A stretch of DNA of 64,000 nt, taken from NCBI GenBank assembly GCA_001643675.2, contig LSRY02000014.1:1722001-1786000 (forward strand). Reading direction: 5' to 3'. A program made the position numbers and the translations under genes. Under the pieces are notes generated by a model. That model worked only from the letters and a program-made list of their open reading frames with translations, had not been told where the DNA came from and did no database searches. This document shows, piece by piece, positions 23,101 through 36,580 of this stretch (positions are counted from its first letter, which is position 1; each line of letters begins with the position of its first letter). The stretch comes from Monocercomonoides exilis (lineage: Eukaryota > Preaxostyla > Oxymonadida > Polymastigidae).

Positions 23101-25077
23101 ATGGGGTTGTTCACAAATAACAATCCAAGATTCACAAAATACCCATCTGTGAGAAGAAATATTCTCTGCTCAGATTCTGGAGTGTTGAATGTGATGAGTC
23201 TGAAAGGAGGAGATGGATTGGAGAGAAATACATCGTTGTGGATTTTGAATGAAGGATGTGAATTGGAAGGGACGATTGAGGAGAGAGCATCTCCACTGTT
23301 CATTCCAGTTGTGGAAGAGGCGAGAAATGAGACAGCATCAGATGGGAGAACAATGATCACTTTGATTGGAAGGCTTCTTCTCCCCTGCAATGTTTCGTTG
23401 AAGTTGAGCTTCAGAAATGGAAGGGAAGAGGTGATTGAGAGCTATGGGATTGGTGAAAAGGAAAGTGTGTCAGAGAACGAAATTATTGCAGTTGTTTCAT
23501 CGGCTCAGATGGGAGCAGTGGGAGAAGAGACAGAAGTGTCTGTGAGTGTTCTGTTTGGAAAGAAAGAATCTCCTTCATCGACTGATTCATTTGTTCTGAA
23601 GAACAGAAGCGAAACCCAAGGAAAGGGAGATGACAGAATTGTTGAAGGAGGGAAAGAGGGAAAATCTTATTGGTTGTTGATCGTGATAATCATGGGAATC
23701 GTATTGATAATCGTTCTTGTTGTTTCCATCATTCTGGCCATTCGGTGGAAGAAGGTAAAGAATGAAGCAGAAGATCTGAGAGAGATTGTGAATGACAACA
23801 TCAGAAAAGATCCGAAGGCATTTGAGATGGTGACGATGGAGATGTCGCCTGAGGAGCAGTGGAGGAGAGCAGAGAGGGAGGCAGAGAAGAAGAACGATGA
23901 GAGGATAAAGAAGAGGGTGTATGAGAGGAATATGGAACATTCGGAGTCATCAGAACATCTTCTGTCTGAAAGTGGATCGACTGAATACATCTTGGGGAGA
24001 GATTCAGACAAGATCTTAGAATGGGCATTGGAGAAAGTTGATGAAAAAGAAGAGGAAACAAGGAAGAGAACACCTTCACCTTCCATTTCATCCATCTCAT
24101 CCACTTCAACAACTGATTCAGATTCCACTTTTGTTCGTGGGGAGGATTTGTGCCCCACAACCTCATCGATGTCGAATCTGGTGGATGCAATGGCCTGCTC
24201 ATCGCCTCATGAGAAGCTGATTGTGGATTTGAGGGATTCGCTGTTCATGCTGCTTCATGGGAGGAATGAGAAGAAGGAGATGGCGATTGGGAGTTTGAAG
24301 GAGAGGGAACAGACAGCTGCACAGATCCTGTTCTGGGTGGCGAATGGAGCACTGCATACATTTGATGAAGAAAAGGAATTGCCATCGCTGGCCAATCTGA
24401 GTCCTCACATTGTGCTGTTCTCAGAGCACATGGTGATCTGCATTGCCCTCCACTCCGACTGCTCATCTTCAGACGATTCCGATTCATCATCCATCTGTTC
24501 GATGTCCATGGTTTCTTCATCCTCGTCAAATGTTTCAGTGATGAGCGAGAGATTCACCGACTCACCACCACGTTCATCAGCGTTTGAGGATTGTGAAGAC
24601 AACAGGAAGGAGTGTCTGAGGTGGAAGGCACCCGAGCTGCAGATGAACAAGAAGATGGGAGAAACAAAGGAGTCAGTGGCATTCTCGATTGGGATGATGG
24701 TGTGGGAGTGTCTGACACTGGATATCCCGTTTGGAGAATACGAGGCAGAGGTGGCAGGAGATAAGATATCGAAAGGGGAGAGGCCGAATGTTGAGAAGAT
24801 CCGAGGGAGTGAACTGTATGAGGTTGTTTGGTCATCGATGGGAAAGGACTGGAACGATCGTCCGACACTGAGCGAGATGAAGCGGGAGTTTTATGGGCAT
24901 TTCCCGGCAGGGGCTGTGATTGTGACGATGTCGGATGCGATCTGTGAAAGGGGTGGGGAGAGCACGAGAGAGGGGGAAGGCAGTTTTGCGAGTGGGGAAG
25001 AAGGCTATTCGACAGTTTTTGAGAACACATCAGAGACAACAAAGAAGACAGAAAAGCAGGAGATGAAAGAGCGGTGA
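17178..25077 (+). pseudogene. Beta-helix surface protein with transmembrane segment and C-terminal pseudokinase domain; two in-frame TAA and a frameshift
   Basis: The ATG at 17178 gives a signal peptide (MLIVLFRLYILLQGFFFGES). One frame then runs through 22922, broken only by TAA at 18015-18017 and 20283-20285. The homology continues from about 22850 in the +1 frame to the stop at 25077. The extracellular part (~2,000 residues) is short beta-helix-like repeats with recurrent blocks of the type G.D...CG....PC.T and G.NMF....DLN. A membrane helix (YWLLIVIIMGIVLIIVLVV) is encoded at 23668-23745. The cytoplasmic part carries a kinase C-lobe, RWKAPEL at about 24619 and FSIGMMVWECLTLDIPFGEY, but the catalytic loop reads LSPHIVLFSEH and there is no HRD or DFG, so it is a pseudokinase. 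The lesions are few against 7.9 kb of preserved frame: a young pseudogene, assembly errors, or tolerated stops. The likely role when intact is a surface receptor or adhesin. Confidence 0.75.
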
Positions 25078-27441
25078 AAGTGAGATGGAAAAGGGGAATG
25101 TGAAACAAAATAAAAAGAGAGAGAGATCAAAGGAGAATGTGATATATCTTTGCATCGAAGAATCAGTGGGAGTGCTTGTGAGATGTGTTTTGTAATTTGG
25201 TTGTGGTTTTTTCTTTTTCAAAGGATAAGTGGATATTGATAATTTGTTGAAAAGAAGAGTTTGTTTTATTTGGGATGGAAGTGATTTGATGATCACAATC
25301 AGCTGCTCACATCTCAAAGGATGATTGTTGCCATTATTCGAAAACGAAATGAGGAGCAACAATTGCTTGAGGAAAGATGAGCAACTGACGGTTTTGTTCT
25401 TTTTATTATTTATGTTTGCGATTTGGATAAAATGTCAATTTGTTTTTGAATATTTTTTTTTCCTTATTTAAATTCAATTTGAAAAACGAGTTGTGAAACT
25501 GAAATCACAATAAATAATCCACATACATATTTGTCCACATCACATCTATCCGTTTACAAATATTTTTGAATTGTGAAACATTTATCAAAAAATTGAAAAC
25601 AAATTATAACTGAAAATTCGATATAAAAGCTGAAATATGATTTTTTCAAAACTATTCAATTCGCCTTTTACATGAAATGTGATTTTCTTCAACGAAAAGA
25701 AGAATTCTTGCTTTTAAAGTCGAAGAATATAAACCAATTATTGCGAAATGGAAAAGCATCATTTCTGAGCAAACATTTTCAATGGATTCACCAAAAAAAT
25801 AATTTATGTGTATAATTCTTGTGCATGGAATCTTTATTGTTGCATGCTTTTATTGGATTATCAGTGATTTGAAAATACAATTTTGTAATAATTATATTTC
25901 ATCACTATCGAGGATTTTTTAACTCATTTTTTGTATTTTTATACAGAAAATTCGTTGATGAAAGACAACACATTTTCATTTGTGAAAAATGGAGCTGTTT
26001 GTTGAAAATAAAGTTATTTTTATTGTTTGAAATCTTTTTTCTTTGTTTGAATTCAATAATCCTTTTCAATTCTATTTGTGTATCATCCTTTTTGTATTCG
26101 AGTTATTTTTGAAAAAGAAAACTGTAAATACTGAAAAAGATTCACAAACAACGATAATTAAAAACATTTGAAAATTGAAATTATTAGGAAGAACGATTTT
26201 GAGGAACAACTGAACCTCATTCTTGAATTAACAAAGAAAAATACTTTTATTGTTTATCAATTTTGACTTTTTATTCTCTGATATTGATTTATTGAAAATG
26301 ATCCTTCTTTCGCACATTCCTTGTTAGGCATTGAGTTTATTGGCTTTATTTTCTTTTTCATCACACATTAACTTTTTAAAAAACCATGATACATTTTGTA
26401 TATGGGACAAAATATTTCACCTCAGGCATTTTCACTGAAAAATACTGCACTTTTCATTGACTTTTTGATATCAAAAATCGCAATAAAAATGGGTCCATTT
26501 TTTGACATTCGTGAATTGTTGGAAAACTTAATGTTTTGATTACAACGATGCCTGTTCACGGATCTGAAAATCAATTTTATTTTGAAATCTAAGAAAGCGA
26601 AATAAAGTTATGAGTGAAACAAAGATTCAATGCTTTGTGCATAAAAAGCTTGAAAGTCCGAATTTTCCACCATATAAGAATTCACATTTTTTTTCAGAAG
26701 TGTTGATTTTTCAAAAGTTTCATATCTTTGGAGAGAAATTATTCTTTCAAAAGAAAAAAAGCATGATATTTGTTGAAAGCAAACATGTTTAAGATTATAT
26801 TCATTCAAAAATTGTCCTTGAAAAAAGTTTTCACTTTTCATTGTTTATTTTTCAATATTCTAAGTGAATTCTCAAACAGAAAATTTTGATAGAAAGATGA
26901 TTATTTCAAAAATAATCACCCTATTATTTTTCTGAAACATTTTCGCTCCTCATTCCTTTTTCGGTAAGTGGGTGATTTTTTTTGACACCAAAAAAAAAGA
27001 TCAAAAGTCTAAAAAAAAAATCAATTGTGCCATTTTTTGATCAAAGAGTTAAATCAAATTTTATACAAGCATTAGCTTTTATTTCAGTCGTATATATTTG
27101 TTTTATTTCCTTATGCAAAAAAACATACCTCTTTTATGTTTTTTAATGAAAGAGAATTTTTTGATCAAGTTTTTTAAAAATTAACAAAAAATAAACGAAT
27201 AAAACTTCAGGAAAAAAGTAGAAGATTCAGGACTAACTTTACAATACTGATAATAGGAAAATAAAAACAAAATACATTGGAAAAGTTTGATATTAGAAAA
27301 AAAAAATATTTTTTTGATTTTCAAAAAAAGAGAACTGTTAGATATCTTTAATTTCTTATGATTTAACATCACAAAATCATCATTCCAGCTTTGTAGCTCA
27401 GCTTCAACAGTAAAACAAAATTGAAAACTGTGGAAAAGGAA
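25078..27441. other. Intergenic, AT-rich
   Basis: No gene is supported over 2.3 kb. A small perfect hairpin (gattattt caa aaataatc) lies at about 26900-26919 and resembles the palindromes near 31-50 and 1323-1343. Confidence 0.6.
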
Positions 27442-28300
27442 ATGTTTCTAAGAATAACAATTGATTTAATTTCGTTATCTCTTTCTATTCACCTGATTAT
27501 TTGGCGTTCAAACTTTCTTCTCCATCTCCTTTGTTCTTCATCCAATAATTTCCATTATTGTTTCTTTCACATTCTCATTCCACATACACCCTCTGTCGCT
27601 CCTTAATCGCCAAAATAATTCATTCCACTCATCCTGCACTAACACTTTCTTCTTCTTTTATTTCTTCGTTAATTGCCACTTCCCCTACACTCTCCCTCTC
27701 CTATACCAAATGCACCATCACCAACATCCACTCAGCTCCACAAAACCAACAGACTGCTACCAATGGCGGGTGCATCTCATTCGCCTCATCTGCCTCTGCC
27801 AACACATTTTCGGTGAGCAACACAGCCTTCTCCACCTGCTCTGTGAGCGAGGATACAAGTTCTGGAGGAAGAGGCGGTGCTCTCATGATCGAGTTCAATG
27901 AAGGCTCACAAGTGTCAGAATCCTCCTTTTCCTTCACCAATTTCGTGTTTTCAGCCAACAAGGCCAGTGTCGGAAGAGATATGTATTTTGTGTGTGAATC
28001 CCTTGTCGCTTCTGTGAAGGAACCCTTGTTCGCCTTCATGAGAAGCATCACTCAAAAATAAAATACGATTGTTGGACACGATAGAACGCAAATGTTTAAC
28101 GATTGAGATGTTGACTTATTAATATTTCTCAGTTGACAATACGCAAACACGGTAGATATTGGTAGCGTGTCTGGTGTCAAGGAAGTGAATCGTGGTTTGG
28201 AGAAAGGATCATGTTTGAATGAGAACGACGGGATTGGACTCCTGAAAAATGCGCAGAAAAATGTGGCAAAGACGAAGATAAAGGAGAAGATAAAATAAGC
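27442..28300 (+). pseudogene. Relic of a beta-helix surface-protein gene
   Basis: An ATG at 27442 starts a hydrophobic leader-like segment that stops at 27604. From about 27610 another frame reads Ser/Thr-rich beta-helix sequence with GGRGGALMIEF at about 27870 and VFSANKASVGRDMYFVCESL at about 27945-28010. The latter is the G.NMF..(D/E)L block of the neighbouring family. After a stop at 28059 the next family block (GHDRTQ, DVDLLIFLS) is still readable with further stops to about 28300. At least one frameshift and several stops are needed to read it. It lies in tandem with the larger gene upstream and is probably a truncated duplicate. Confidence 0.62.
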
Positions 28301-31030
28301 AGAAGATGAAGATGAAGACGCTGTTGTAGCAACAGAATTGCCTGTCTGTTTGTTTGTGTGTGCGTTTCTTGAAAAGTGAAAAGTCTAAAAAGGAAGTTAA
28401 AAATTATTAATTCTATTCATTCTTTTTCTCTCACTTTCTCTCTCCATCTCCTTCTCTTCCTCTCCCCTGGTTATATTTTTTTTCTCTCTATCCCCTTCTT
28501 CAGCCTCCATTCCCTTCGCTGCTTCTTTTCTATCTTAAGATTCCCTCCTTTCTTCTACTCTTTCACTTTCGTATTCTCACTGAAGATGTCGTGAGAAGGC
28601 GCAAAAGAAAAAATCGGTACGCAGATTCGGCTGGCGGTGTGTTTTTATACGGCCGAATGAAAATGTGGTGGAGTTGAAGAGGAGGTTAATGCAAGAAAGA
28701 AGAGAGGATTTCTGTTTCTGGTGATGTGAGCTTGGCTGACTAGAATAGCTAAGCTTCAAAGCGGTCGGTGGAGGTATATCTGAGAAGGAAGAAGTATACG
28801 AGAAGGAAGATGTGAAGGAGAAGCAGTTACAAAAGAAGGAGATACTGATAATAAAAAAGCTCTTTTGTTGATTTTGCAGAAATGAAGAATAAGAATAAGA
28901 AGAAGAAGAAGAAGAGGGATTACAGATGGTATTAAGAAGAACAACGCTGTCAGCTGCAACGGCGAGATCATTGGCGTTGAGATGCTCGATGGAGGAGCTT
29001 GAGCCATAGCCGAACACGAGCAGTGAAGAGGAAACACCGAGAGCAGAGAGGTTGGCGTGGGAGATAAAGAATGAAGAAATGTGAAGAGAACGAAGAGTGG
29101 GGCAGGAGAGATGGACGAAATTTTAAAAGAAGATTTATAGAAGAAGTTATCTCATGAAAACACAAAAAAGTGCGGAGTTGAGGTGGACATACTTGTCGGC
29201 TGCAGAAAAGAGGGAAGAGGATGCAGTGAGGGATCTGTCGAGAGGAGAAGAGGGAAGAGTGTGCAGATGCGAAGGAAGAGTGAAAAGAAATATTGCAGAA
29301 GATGAGGATGCAGTTATTGAGAAAAGCGACAATAGCAATGAGAAAGTTGTGGGGAAGAAAACAAGTACAAGATTTCCCGAGGTTCAATCGACTCGGATGA
29401 AAGCAAGGGAGATCGGTGTATCGAAGGAGGAGGCGAAGATTCAGAAGGCGTTGCAGATGGCGCGGGAGATATGGAGTGTAAATGTGGAGAGTAAAGCGCA
29501 GGGGACAAGCGGGGAGCAGTACTGGCAGGAAGAGGAGTCAGTATATAATTCGACGAATATCTGGTGGGTGTGGAAGAAGGTGATGAAGGGGAGGAGGAGA
29601 GATCAAGGACGGTAACGGTGTTGGTGTGGGAGGAGTCGGAGCAGGTGATGGAGGTGTTTGTGGCGAGGGAAGGCTGGGTGAAATCGAGGGAAAAGAGGTG
29701 CTCGTTGATTTGGTAGCGGATGCTGGAGCACTGGAGAAAGGCATCCTCATCCACGAAGGCGTCGTTCAATGCACAGCAGTGGTTGAAGATAGGGAAATGG
29801 ATAGAGTATTTTCGAACTCGGTGCAGTCGACAAACATCTCGCTGCCTCTGACTGTTAAGCCGGAGCAGATGCATTATGTGAGGATTTATGATAATATGCC
29901 CAACAGCTACTCCAGTTAAAATGGAATGAAGTATCTCGTAATATTGTTCAGCCGAATGCCCACTTGCGAGCAAATCGAAGCCCGTGTCCTCTTTCACAAA
30001 TGCCTTGTTGACCATGATTGCCCAGAAATACTCACAAGAGAGATCGAGCGAGATGAATCGGCTGTGTCCAACTCAAATCCGCTAAGCTTATTGAGAAAGC
30101 TCAAGTTTGTGCAGAACTTGATCCTGTTTAATTGGCTTATATCCACAACAGCCTGAAGCATGCTTTTAATTGTCAACTTCTATTTGTCATTCCTCGTATC
30201 GCATCCAGTTAACATCACATGCACAAGGGCAAACAACCTGATGGCATCAGCTGCATCCAAGAACATTTCGCCACCCAAGCCATGGCTCTGTTCCTCACTT
30301 ATCATAGATAAGGCGGTACACTCTCAAAGGATGAGCCGTTTATCAGCAGTACAGCCCCTGTCGCCAGCTCAGCTGTAACATTACCTCCTCTGGCTTTTGT
30401 TTGGTTCCTCATTTCCTGCACTGCCTCGCCTCTTCAAACCCCTGCCATATTCACCTGCCTGCCATCTCAACTCCACTTCGGCACACGCTCAGAAATCAAT
30501 TTTCTTCATTGAACAGCATTGCTGCCTTCATGCTGTATTTATAAAAACAAACTGCATGTCATATTTTATTGCATTTCGAAGTCGCTCAGGATCGGCCTTT
30601 CAGAGCTTAATTATACCTGCCTGATAAATTGTCTTTCCACATCTCAAAGTTTTCAGGTGCAACATGAGTTACGCTGTTGGTATGGCCAGTTGAATTGGAA
30701 GCTGCGCAAACGGTAGAATGCACCAAAAGCTATCAAACTTCTGACTCAAACGATAAGTCAGAAAGATTTTTATTATCAATTGATGCAGAGTTATCAGTGA
30801 ATATGGAAGTTTTGCAAACAGGCAGATCAGCTATCGCAGCAAAGCATTGAACGATGTTGAGGTCCAGATAACAGAAGGAAGCTTAAAAAAGGAGGAAGCG
30901 GAAGAAGGATTGTCAGAGAGGAAGATGAGGGAAAAGAAGTGTGGATGTCTGAAAGGAAGTTGCAAAAACGCTAAGGGAGCTTTTGATTTGTCTAAAGAAA
31001 AACTTCCTGAATTGCATAGATTCTTATCTT
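28301..31030. other. Coding-like but unassigned DNA, no intact gene
   Basis: Composition rises to near 45-50 % GC, unlike true intergenic DNA here, and medium ORFs exist on both strands (plus 29154-29615 and 29626-29919; minus 28577-29017 and 29314-30015). None shows a domain. The minus frames are Ser-rich, as in the beta-helix family; the plus frames are E/K/V-rich. Mutually antisense ORFs, with stops every 100-200 codons in each, suggest old decayed coding DNA, most likely beta-helix family, but the strand is not settled. Confidence 0.35.
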
Positions 31031-31818
31031 AATATTTTTTCTTTAATAATTTTTCTATAACTTTTTTAAATCAAATTTTTAAATCAATATCTTATTGAGA
31101 AACATTTGTATATGGGTAAATTTTTTTGAAAAGTTCCTCGACTTTAATTCTGTCCCACAAAAGATCAAAAATGATCAAAAAATATCGATCATTCCGTTCC
31201 CATTTAAGTTTCGAAAATGTTATTTGTTGTTATTTATTTCGCTTTTTATTGAAAAATAGGATACAAATTTGTTCATATCATATAAACTTTTAACTTTATT
31301 ACGAAATACACACTTGTTAGCAACTGCTTTCCAGCTATTTGAATCATATGAGTTGCATATTTTTATTTCTTCAATTTCATTTCATTAGTTCGAATATTCG
31401 TTATAAATTTATGGATGTTCTCTAAGTTTTTGTTATTTTCTTTTGTTGCAAACCAAATAAAATTGATTTGCTTTAATTCGAGAATTTTTCATTAAAAAAT
31501 TATCAGTTAGGAAAAGTTTATCAAAAATACACTTGTAACAATCGGAAGATATTTAAAAAGGAGTTGACATAAAGCAATTATTAATAAAATTTCAGAAAAT
31601 TGTGGAATGAAACATTTTTTTCCCGAAATAAACTGGAGTTGTTACAAACAAAAACAAATTTTATAAAAATTAATATTCAAATAGTTTGAATCATTCAAGT
31701 TTCTTTCATCTTGATATGTGCCTTTTTCTTCTCCCTTCCATTTTATATAAATACATTTTTGAAAGATATCCTGCTTCAAATATTTTTATTGCTCGAAAAA
31801 TGAAGATTTCCGTGGCTG
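31031..31818. other. AT-rich spacer
   Basis: The sequence returns sharply to AT-rich, non-coding composition with no feature, separating two GC-richer relic blocks. Confidence 0.55.
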
Positions 31819-33590
31819 ATTGATCTTCCTGATCCGAATGTGGATGTTGTGTTTGTATTTCCATTGGAGCTGTTGTATGACACGAAAGCCTATTTCAAAA
31901 TGCTTCTTGTGGCAGGGGTTGCGCAGAAGTCGTCTCTTCGCTCAGCGCCTGCGTCTTCTTTGTCTTCTTCAACTGGAGCAGCACGCCGATCGACTTCACC
32001 ATTTCGGAGGCGGAGAAGCGAAGAGAAGAAGGCGGCAGGAGATGATCAGCCATCATCAGCGCCTGCGATTGATCCTTCGGATGCGTCGGTGGTGGCAGCG
32101 TCATACACATCGGCAGGAGCGATGGACAACATCAAGAGGCGGCTGCGGATTGCGGTATCTGAGGATGCTGGTTTGAATGCGCTGCACATACCACAGTCGC
32201 TGCTGCTACTGTGGGGACATATTGAGGAGCTGTGAGCATTGCAGTGTGGGAGTGTTTTGTGTGTGCCTATGACGTGGCGCTTTCGGTGATGCTTTCGGTT
32301 CCGCTGGTGGCTCTGCTTTCTTCGCTTGTAACGTCGGTGTGCACGAAGTCGGGGAGCAAGTGGATATTTGCGGTGGCAGATGTGAATGCGATCCCGTCAA
32401 TCTATGATCTATTTGACCCATCAACGCAGATATGGAGATCACAGCAGTCGAGGTGTGCGGATGTGAAGTTGGGGAGATTGATTCGAAGGAGCTGTCAGAG
32501 GTGTGGCTGGGGATGGAGGATGTTATTCTGTCACAAGTATCGCTTGCGCTGGCTGTGCTGGAGGAGCAGGAAGAGGCAGAGGAAGGAGAAAGGGGAGGCA
32601 AAGAGGGAGAAGAAGAGGGAGAAGAAAAGGGAGGTGATGGGAATGAGGAGAAAGGCGGCTATCCAGCAGCGCATTGAATGTTTGTGGAGAGAATCAAAGG
32701 GAATCAGGGGAATCTGTAATAAGCGAGGCGCAGCTTGTTGTGGAGGAGCTTGGGCCGTGTCGGCTGAGGTTTGTGAAGGCTGATGCTGAGGTGGGTGTAA
32801 GCAAGCAGCATGCGGTGGAACCAGAAGTATGCAGTTCTTTGTCAGCCTATTGCATACAACAGGAGAACAGAAGAGCAGAAGAAGCAGCAGATGGGCCTTT
32901 GGGAATAATTTCAGATGGAAGTGAAGGAAGTGTGAGGAACAGGTGGAAATATAAGTTGATCATTTGACAATTATTGAGGAAAAAGATAAATCCGATGAAG
33001 AAGAAAGGTTAGATAGTCGTTTGACTTATGAGGAGTGATAAGAAGAAGAAGACGAAGAGGAGGAAAATGGAAGGAAAATTGAGTGCAGATAGAAGATGGA
33101 GTGTCGTGGTTGTTCTATTTGGTTGAGGAATTAAAAGAAGTGCCTAAAACCAAAAAGGCAATCAACAAAAGATGCTTGCGCGCATTGCACATGGGAAGAC
33201 TTTTGATGTGCTGGGCGAGCTGAACATGCAGCTGCCTTGAAGCTGTGCAAAGATGCAGATGAAATGGCGGAGATCCAGTTGAGAAACAAAGTCGAAGAGG
33301 AATCTAACTTTAGAGCCGAGCTAGATCCTCATGCAGCATGGGACAGAGAGTGAAACAAGGATAAAGCAGGCGATTTCAGAGGAATTTGTCGTTATGGATA
33401 ACTCCCTTGTTGAATGGTTCGAGCACAAAGCAGAGGAGTTCGAGTTTGTGATTGATATCTATATCAGCCAGGATGAGCTGAACCTCCTTGCGAATGTGCA
33501 CATTGTGATGAAGCAATGGTTACTGTACTGCGGAGTGAAAGCGTCTGTTGTGATGGAGCACAGATGATTCCGCGAAGGTGAAGTTCACAA
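31819..33590. other. Coding-like relic block, unassigned
   Basis: This is GC-richer DNA with partial ORFs. On plus, 31840-32235 begins with a segment of type VDVVFVFPLELLYDT, and 33331-33567 encodes a helical E-rich segment. On minus, 32206-32601 contains SSFESISP, a pattern seen in beta-helix proteins. Stops interrupt every frame. I cannot name a product. Confidence 0.3.
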
Positions 33591-35830
33591 CGGAGAAAAG
33601 AATTGAAGCTTCACTGCAGAGCAGAGAAGGAGCAGAAGCAGGGAATGCGAAGGAGATTCTGAGCAATTGTTCAGCTACACTGTCAGTGCATGCGTTTGAG
33701 TGCGTGCTTGATAAGGCGTCTGATGCGGATAAACAACTGTTTTGGCAGGGTGAGTGAATGGAGGCAGAGGTGCAGAAGAGGGGGAAGCGGGTTCATTCAA
33801 AACGTTAGACAAGAGAATCGGTGTTGAAGAGGAATTTGTTCAGAAAAGACAGTCGAATGCTGTACAGACGATGGGTTTACGCGGCTATGATGCTTCGTAC
33901 GCCATTTCTAACCGACCACGCTTTCTCAGCGGTTGTTCCTATGGATGCTCCCATAGCATTAAAGATGGCAGCAGAGAATCTGCATTACAATTTTATTTCT
34001 TCTTCTTCTTCTTCTTCTTCTTCTTCTTCCTCCTCCTCCTCGTCGTCGTCTTCTTTGTAATTTTCTATTTTTTTTTTTAGTGTCTGTTCCTTCTTCTCAT
34101 CCTCCTCTTCATCTCAAGTATCTCATCTGTCACATTCCTCTTCTTCTCTCTCTTCATCAGCCTCAGCGCACACATCTCTGGAAGCACCTGCTTTGAACAG
34201 GATTTCAAATGCGTGTTTTCCGACAAGTTGCTCATCGATGTGCTTGTATCAATGGCTTCACAGTGTTTGCGCAGCTCCATCGACCGCCTCATCTCCAGAT
34301 GCGACGAAGAAGAGCACTTGTGCGACGAAAGGGACAAAGGCATCGGAGGTGGTCCATCATCAAGGTGAGTAGGAGATTTGAACAGACGAGGAGGCGAATA
34401 GAAGAAGCGCTTCTGCGACGAGGTGTGTAAAGATGGAGAGAGCATGCCAATGAGAAGCGGAGGCGCATCAGTTGCGGAAGAATAAAGATGCGCAATAAGA
34501 GCAGATGATAGGGATGAGGAGGAAGTGGTGGAGAAGATAACAGACGAAGTGACTGCAGCTGGCAAGTTTGATGAGGTAGTTGGGGCCACAACAGCAGCAG
34601 ATTGTTGGAGGCTTCCTGGATGAGCCAAATGAAAAGTGCGGGAAGGAGAGCTCGCCTGTGCGAGTGACTGCTACGATGTGGCTGAGGAAGTGCGGGTGTG
34701 GAGAGAGTTCGTGTTCAAAGAGGAAGACAATGATTGAGATTGAGATTGAGATTGAGATTTAGACTGAGACTGAGACTGAGATGAAGGCTGAGGCTGTCTG
34801 GTGAGTGCAGGGCCAGGCGAGGTGGATGTGGACATCTGCCGGATGGGCTGAGAGAAGGAAAGAAAAGCAGAGAAAGAGGAGGAAGCGAGAGATGTTGGAG
34901 AAGTCAGAGAGGCCAAGGAAGAAAAAGCAGAGGATGATAAAGGTGGAAGTGAAGACGACTACGACGAAGAAGAAGAAGATGATGATGATTCAATGAATGT
35001 AGTTAAAGATCCCTCAAGCACAATCGCCGGAGCCAACAGAGATGCAGACACAGAATACGATGTGTCATCAAAGAATGAGCGAAGCGTGGCTAACGCAAAA
35101 GTGGTAGAAAATGAAGTGTTTGAGGTACTGATTTCAAAGCGGTGCGCTGTTGATGAGTGTGTCCGTGCCATTGACGTGGTTGTTTGAGTGATGGCGGGTG
35201 CAGGAAAGATGGGGGAAGTGGCTGAGAAAGAGGCAAAGGTGGAAACTGTCAATGAAGGAGAAGTAGATATAGAAGAAGAAGAAGAAGAATTTAAAGGAGG
35301 AGGAGGAGAAGGGGAAGAAGGAGGAGGAAGAAGAGGAGGTGAAGAAGAAGATAAAGGAAGAGGAGGGGAAGGAAGAGGAGGGGGAGGAGGTGAAGAAGTA
35401 AAAGGAATGGAAAGAGAAGAAGAAAGAGAAGAAGATGTAGAAGAAATAGAAGGAGGAGAAGAAGAAGAAGAAGAAGGAAAGAGAGGAAACAATGGCTGGA
35501 GTTGAATGGTTTGGGGAAACGAGTGGAGATGAAGCAGGCGGTTGTGCAGGAGTTTTTGAATGTTTTGAGCAAAAAGAGGGAGATGATTGAGGATGAATGG
35601 AAGGCGATGTAGTATGTGGAGAGGGAGAAGATGCATGCGGCGCGGATGTTTGCGTGTGATGTGGTGATGATGAACACTACAGCTTCGGAGATGTCGGCAG
35701 AGGTGCTGATGCAAGCGACAGGATTGATCGCGCTGCAAAATGGCAGTGCGAAAAGGACATAAATCATTGCACTTGGGTATGATGGCACTCTTACGTAATT
35801 TTGTGGGTAACACTTTTTGCTGAGAAAAGT
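33591..35830. other. Coding-like relic block with Ser and Glu low-complexity runs
   Basis: It contains a TTC/TCC run (33999-34058), a GAGATT repeat (34734-34758) and a GAAGAA/GAGGAA purine tract (35262-35480). Frames on plus (VFEVLISKRCAVDECVRAID near 35130; EVLMQATGLIALQNG near 35700) and on minus (SFFDDTSYSVSASLLAP near 35060) both look protein-like, as expected when low-complexity coding DNA is read antisense. There is no recognisable domain and no complete gene. Confidence 0.3.
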
Positions 35831-35859
35831 GTTTGTGCTATATCAAGAACATTTGATGA

Positions 35860-36580
35860 TTAGGTCGTCGAATGTGTGTTGCAGCAGAGAGTGAGGGCTT
35901 ATGGTGGGGTGAAAGCAGAATGGAGGGTACTGGAGGCAGATTGGAGGGACAGGAAAAATATGTCGCAGGATGCGTAAAATGAAGTGCTGCTTGAGTTTCT
36001 GGAGAAGAAGAATGTGCAAAGAGTAGAAGTGGATTTGTTGATGATTATATGGTAGTTAATGGAGAAAAGTGTATCTGAACTTGTGGTTTGGATACTGTTG
36101 GATGCATGTTGGATGGTGCTGTGGTGCTAATGCATGAGATAACAAAGGTGAAAGGTAGGCAAGTGTGTTGGAGTTTCTCCATTTGATAAATGTGCATATT
36201 TTTGTGTTTGGGATAGAAGAAGAAGAGCAGTGGGATGAGGAAGAAGAAGAGATGATGATGAAGAGAGAATGAAAATGGAGCGAAGAAAAAGGGATGACGG
36301 AAGAGAGAAGATGAGTTTTGATAATTCCGTTTCAACAATTGCTTTTATCAAAGCTGAATTGGATGTTGAACCTGAATCAGAGACTGCAGCCACTTTGATC
36401 ATCATTTCCCCTGATTTCATGCTTCTGATCAGCAAAGGTCAATTCATCACTCATCTGAATCATTCCATTCACAACAACTTTCTTAACCCCTGCAAGTCGT
36501 GTGAGAGAGCGCTTCATTGTCAAACATGGGAATTGAACAATTCCACAATGTGAGTGATCGGATGCCTCGGAATGGCTCAC
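35860..36580 (-). pseudogene. Relic of a beta-helix surface-protein gene (minus strand)
   Basis: On the minus strand at 36580-36377 the frame reads HCGIVQFPCLTMKRSL, then KKVVVNGMIQMSDELTF. That is the CG....PC.T module boundary of this family followed by its usual strand. A second frame at about 36435-36300 reads ELSKLIFSLPSSLF, comparable with NISFSLPSSLPQSK in the gene at 17-25 kb. Frameshifts and stops separate the pieces. It is probably the best-preserved part of a larger decayed gene extending to lower coordinates. Confidence 0.45.

Noticed and set aside
29314-30015. 233-codon minus-strand ORF as a gene
   Set aside because: No start context, domain or family block is recognisable, and an equally protein-like plus-strand ORF overlaps it. 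It is left as unassigned relic DNA.
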